From Synergistaceae bacterium (GTDB taxonomy: Bacteria; Synergistota; Synergistia; Synergistales; Aminobacteriaceae): a stretch of 6,449 bases of DNA. Below are positions 5,145 to 6,449 of this stretch, piece after piece. The DNA lies in assembly GCA_017447325.1 (NCBI GenBank), contig JAFSNU010000424.1, forward strand, positions 1 through 6,449. Reading direction: 5' to 3'. The notes under the pieces are model-generated. The model saw nothing but the letters and a program-made list of their open reading frames with translations, was not told the origin of the DNA and did no database searches. Position numbers and translations under genes: made by a program. Each line of letters opens with the position of its first letter. Position 1 is the stretch's first letter.

Positions 5145-6449
5145 ATGGAACTTTACGAATTAAATTTAACTGACGCTTGCGAGGGCGTTAAGTCTAAAAA
5201 ATTTTCGAGCTTAGAATTATTTGAATCTTGCTTAAATAGAATTAATAAGCTTGAGCCGGATGTTAAAGCTTTAATAACTTTGACGGCGGACGAGGGACGC
5301 GAGGCTGCTAAAAAGGCTGATGAGAAGATCGCAAAGGGCGAAGCGTTAGGTGCGCTCGAGGGCGTGCCGGTTATATTAAAAGATAATTTATGCACGAAAG
5401 GCATCAAGACTACTGCCGGAAGCAAAATTCTTGGCGAGTGGAGACCGCCTTATGACGCGACCGTTTGGAAATTATTGCGCGAGGCCGGAGCTGTGTTAAT
5501 GGGCAAGGCGAATTTGGACGAGTTCGCAATGGGCGGCAGCTGTCAGAACTCAGGCTATTGGCCGACAAAAAATCCGCATGACTTAACGCGCGTCCCGGGC
5601 GGAAGCTCAGGCGGAAGCGCGGCGAGTGCTGCTTCTGCTTATACGCCTTTAGCTTTAGGCAGCGACACCGGCGGCTCTATAAGACAGCCGGCGGCTTACT
5701 GCGGCATATACGGCTTCAAGCCTACTTACGGAATGGTCAGCCGCTACGGCTTAATTTCTTACGGCTCGTCTTTAGATCAGATAGGACCGATGGCCCGCAC
5801 CGTAAAAGATTTGCAGCTTGCAATGAGCGTTTTAGCCCAGCATGATGAAATGGACTCGAGCAGTTACCGCGAAAAAAATTATGACTTCACGAGTAATAAA
5901 TTAAATTTGAAAAATAAGAAAGTCGCGCTTGTGAAAGAGTTTAAAGATTTCACGCTTGAAGAGCCGATAGCAAAGGCAATAGAGAAGACTAAAAAAGTTT
6001 TTGAAGCTGCAGGAGCTGAAATTATTGAAGTATCGCTGCCGGTTATCGCGCGTTATGCGGTGTCGTGCTATTACGCTCTTGCGATGAGCGAGGCGCACAC
6101 AAATCTTGAACGTTACGACGGCCTGCGCTACGGTTACACTGTCAAAGATTCTAAAGGCATTAAAGAGATGTTCACGGACGTTAGAACTCAGGGCTTCGGA
6201 GCTGAAGTCAAGCGCAGAATTATTGCCGGAACATGCTTGACTGAACCGGTGCGCTGCGAAGAGTATTACGTCGCGGCAACGAAAGTCAGAACTTTAATAG
6301 CTCAGGAATTTAATAAAGCATTTGGCGAGACTGATTTTATTTTACAGCCGGCATCGCCGACTTTAGCACCGAAACTTGGAGCAAATGATAATGACAAAAT
6401 GAAAGAGTACGAGGCGGATTTATATACTTTGCCTGTTAATCTTGCGGGA
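5145..6449 (+). CDS. gatA: Asp/Glu-tRNA amidotransferase subunit A (3' end beyond window)
   Basis: The first 435 codons of GatA, the amidase subunit that frees ammonia from glutamine and channels it to GatB. The family is about 485 aa, so roughly 50 C-terminal residues lie past the window edge; there is no internal stop or frameshift. The amidase-signature fold is clear: GVPVILKDN (73-81) carries Lys79, PGGSSGGSAA (151-160) carries the cis-serine Ser154, and GSDTGGSIR (172-180) carries the nucleophile Ser178. The catalytic triad therefore occupies the standard positions. GKANLDEFAMGGS (120-132) and the GFKPTYGMVSRYGL stretch (about 190-203) also match the family. The start ATG follows GAAGGAG (5131-5137) at 7 nt. 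It is probably co-transcribed with gatC, and the 60-bp gap holds no convincing terminator. Confidence 0.97.
   Translation, partial: MELYELNLTDACEGVKSKKFSSLELFESCLNRINKLEPDVKALITLTADEGREAAKKADEKIAKGEALGALEGVPVILKDNLCTKGIKTTAGSKILGEWRPPYDATVWKLLREAGAVLMGKANLDEFAMGGSCQNSGYWPTKNPHDLTRVPGGSSGGSAASAASAYTPLALGSDTGGSIRQPAAYCGIYGFKPTYGMVSRYGLISYGSSLDQIGPMARTVKDLQLAMSVLAQHDEMDSSSYREKNYDFTSNKLNLKNKKVALVKEFKDFTLEEPIAKAIEKTKKVFEAAGAEIIEVSLPVIARYAVSCYYALAMSEAHTNLERYDGLRYGYTVKDSKGIKEMFTDVRTQGFGAEVKRRIIAGTCLTEPVRCEEYYVAATKVRTLIAQEFNKAFGETDFILQPASPTLAPKLGANDNDKMKEYEADLYTLPVNLAG

Noticed and set aside
5153..5425. 90-codon minus-strand frame opposite gatA.
   Set aside because: It is antisense to the conserved GatA N-terminal domain including Lys79 and is a shadow.
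5901..6098. 65-codon minus-strand frame opposite gatA.
   Set aside because: It is a shadow of gatA without a ribosome site.

Overview
The window comes from an AT-rich bacterium. Its intergenic DNA is extremely A/T-rich, while its genes are of moderate GC and use TTA and AAA/AAT heavily. An amidotransferase operon (gatC-gatA), a DNA polymerase I without a recognisable proofreading site and an OadG-like sodium-pump-type small subunit together suggest an anaerobe of Bacillota or Synergistota type. The sequence alone does not settle the phylum, and this assignment is inference.

Layout. Positions 31-1128 (minus) hold a GT-B fold family 4 glycosyltransferase of the surface-polysaccharide type. It is divergent from polA (1231-3672, plus) across about 100 bp that carry a tandem 11-bp repeat. 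polA ends at a hairpin that can serve both strands and faces two small membrane-protein genes on the minus strand: a 91-aa two-helix protein (3931-4206), then a 41-aa OadG-like protein (3754-3879). Positions 4287-4662 form a block of about 45% GC inside otherwise very AT-rich DNA. It contains a 48-aa cationic single-helix peptide gene (4353-4499, minus) with its own promoter, a strong Shine-Dalgarno site, a TTG start and a terminator-like hairpin. An extended -10 promoter points into it from the opposite strand. The right end is gatC (4782-5084) and gatA (5145 to the window edge), which make two of the three subunits of the Asp/Glu-tRNA amidotransferase. gatA is open at the edge, with its catalytic triad intact.

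How the parts relate. The glycosyltransferase, polA and gatCA are ordinary and functionally unrelated. The accessory-looking part lies between polA and gatC. The 91-aa and 41-aa genes look like one small membrane operon. The 48-aa gene is a compact, self-contained unit with strong hairpins and opposing promoters. Its organisation resembles a type I toxin/antisense RNA locus, but no known toxin family is recognised, so that reading remains a hypothesis.
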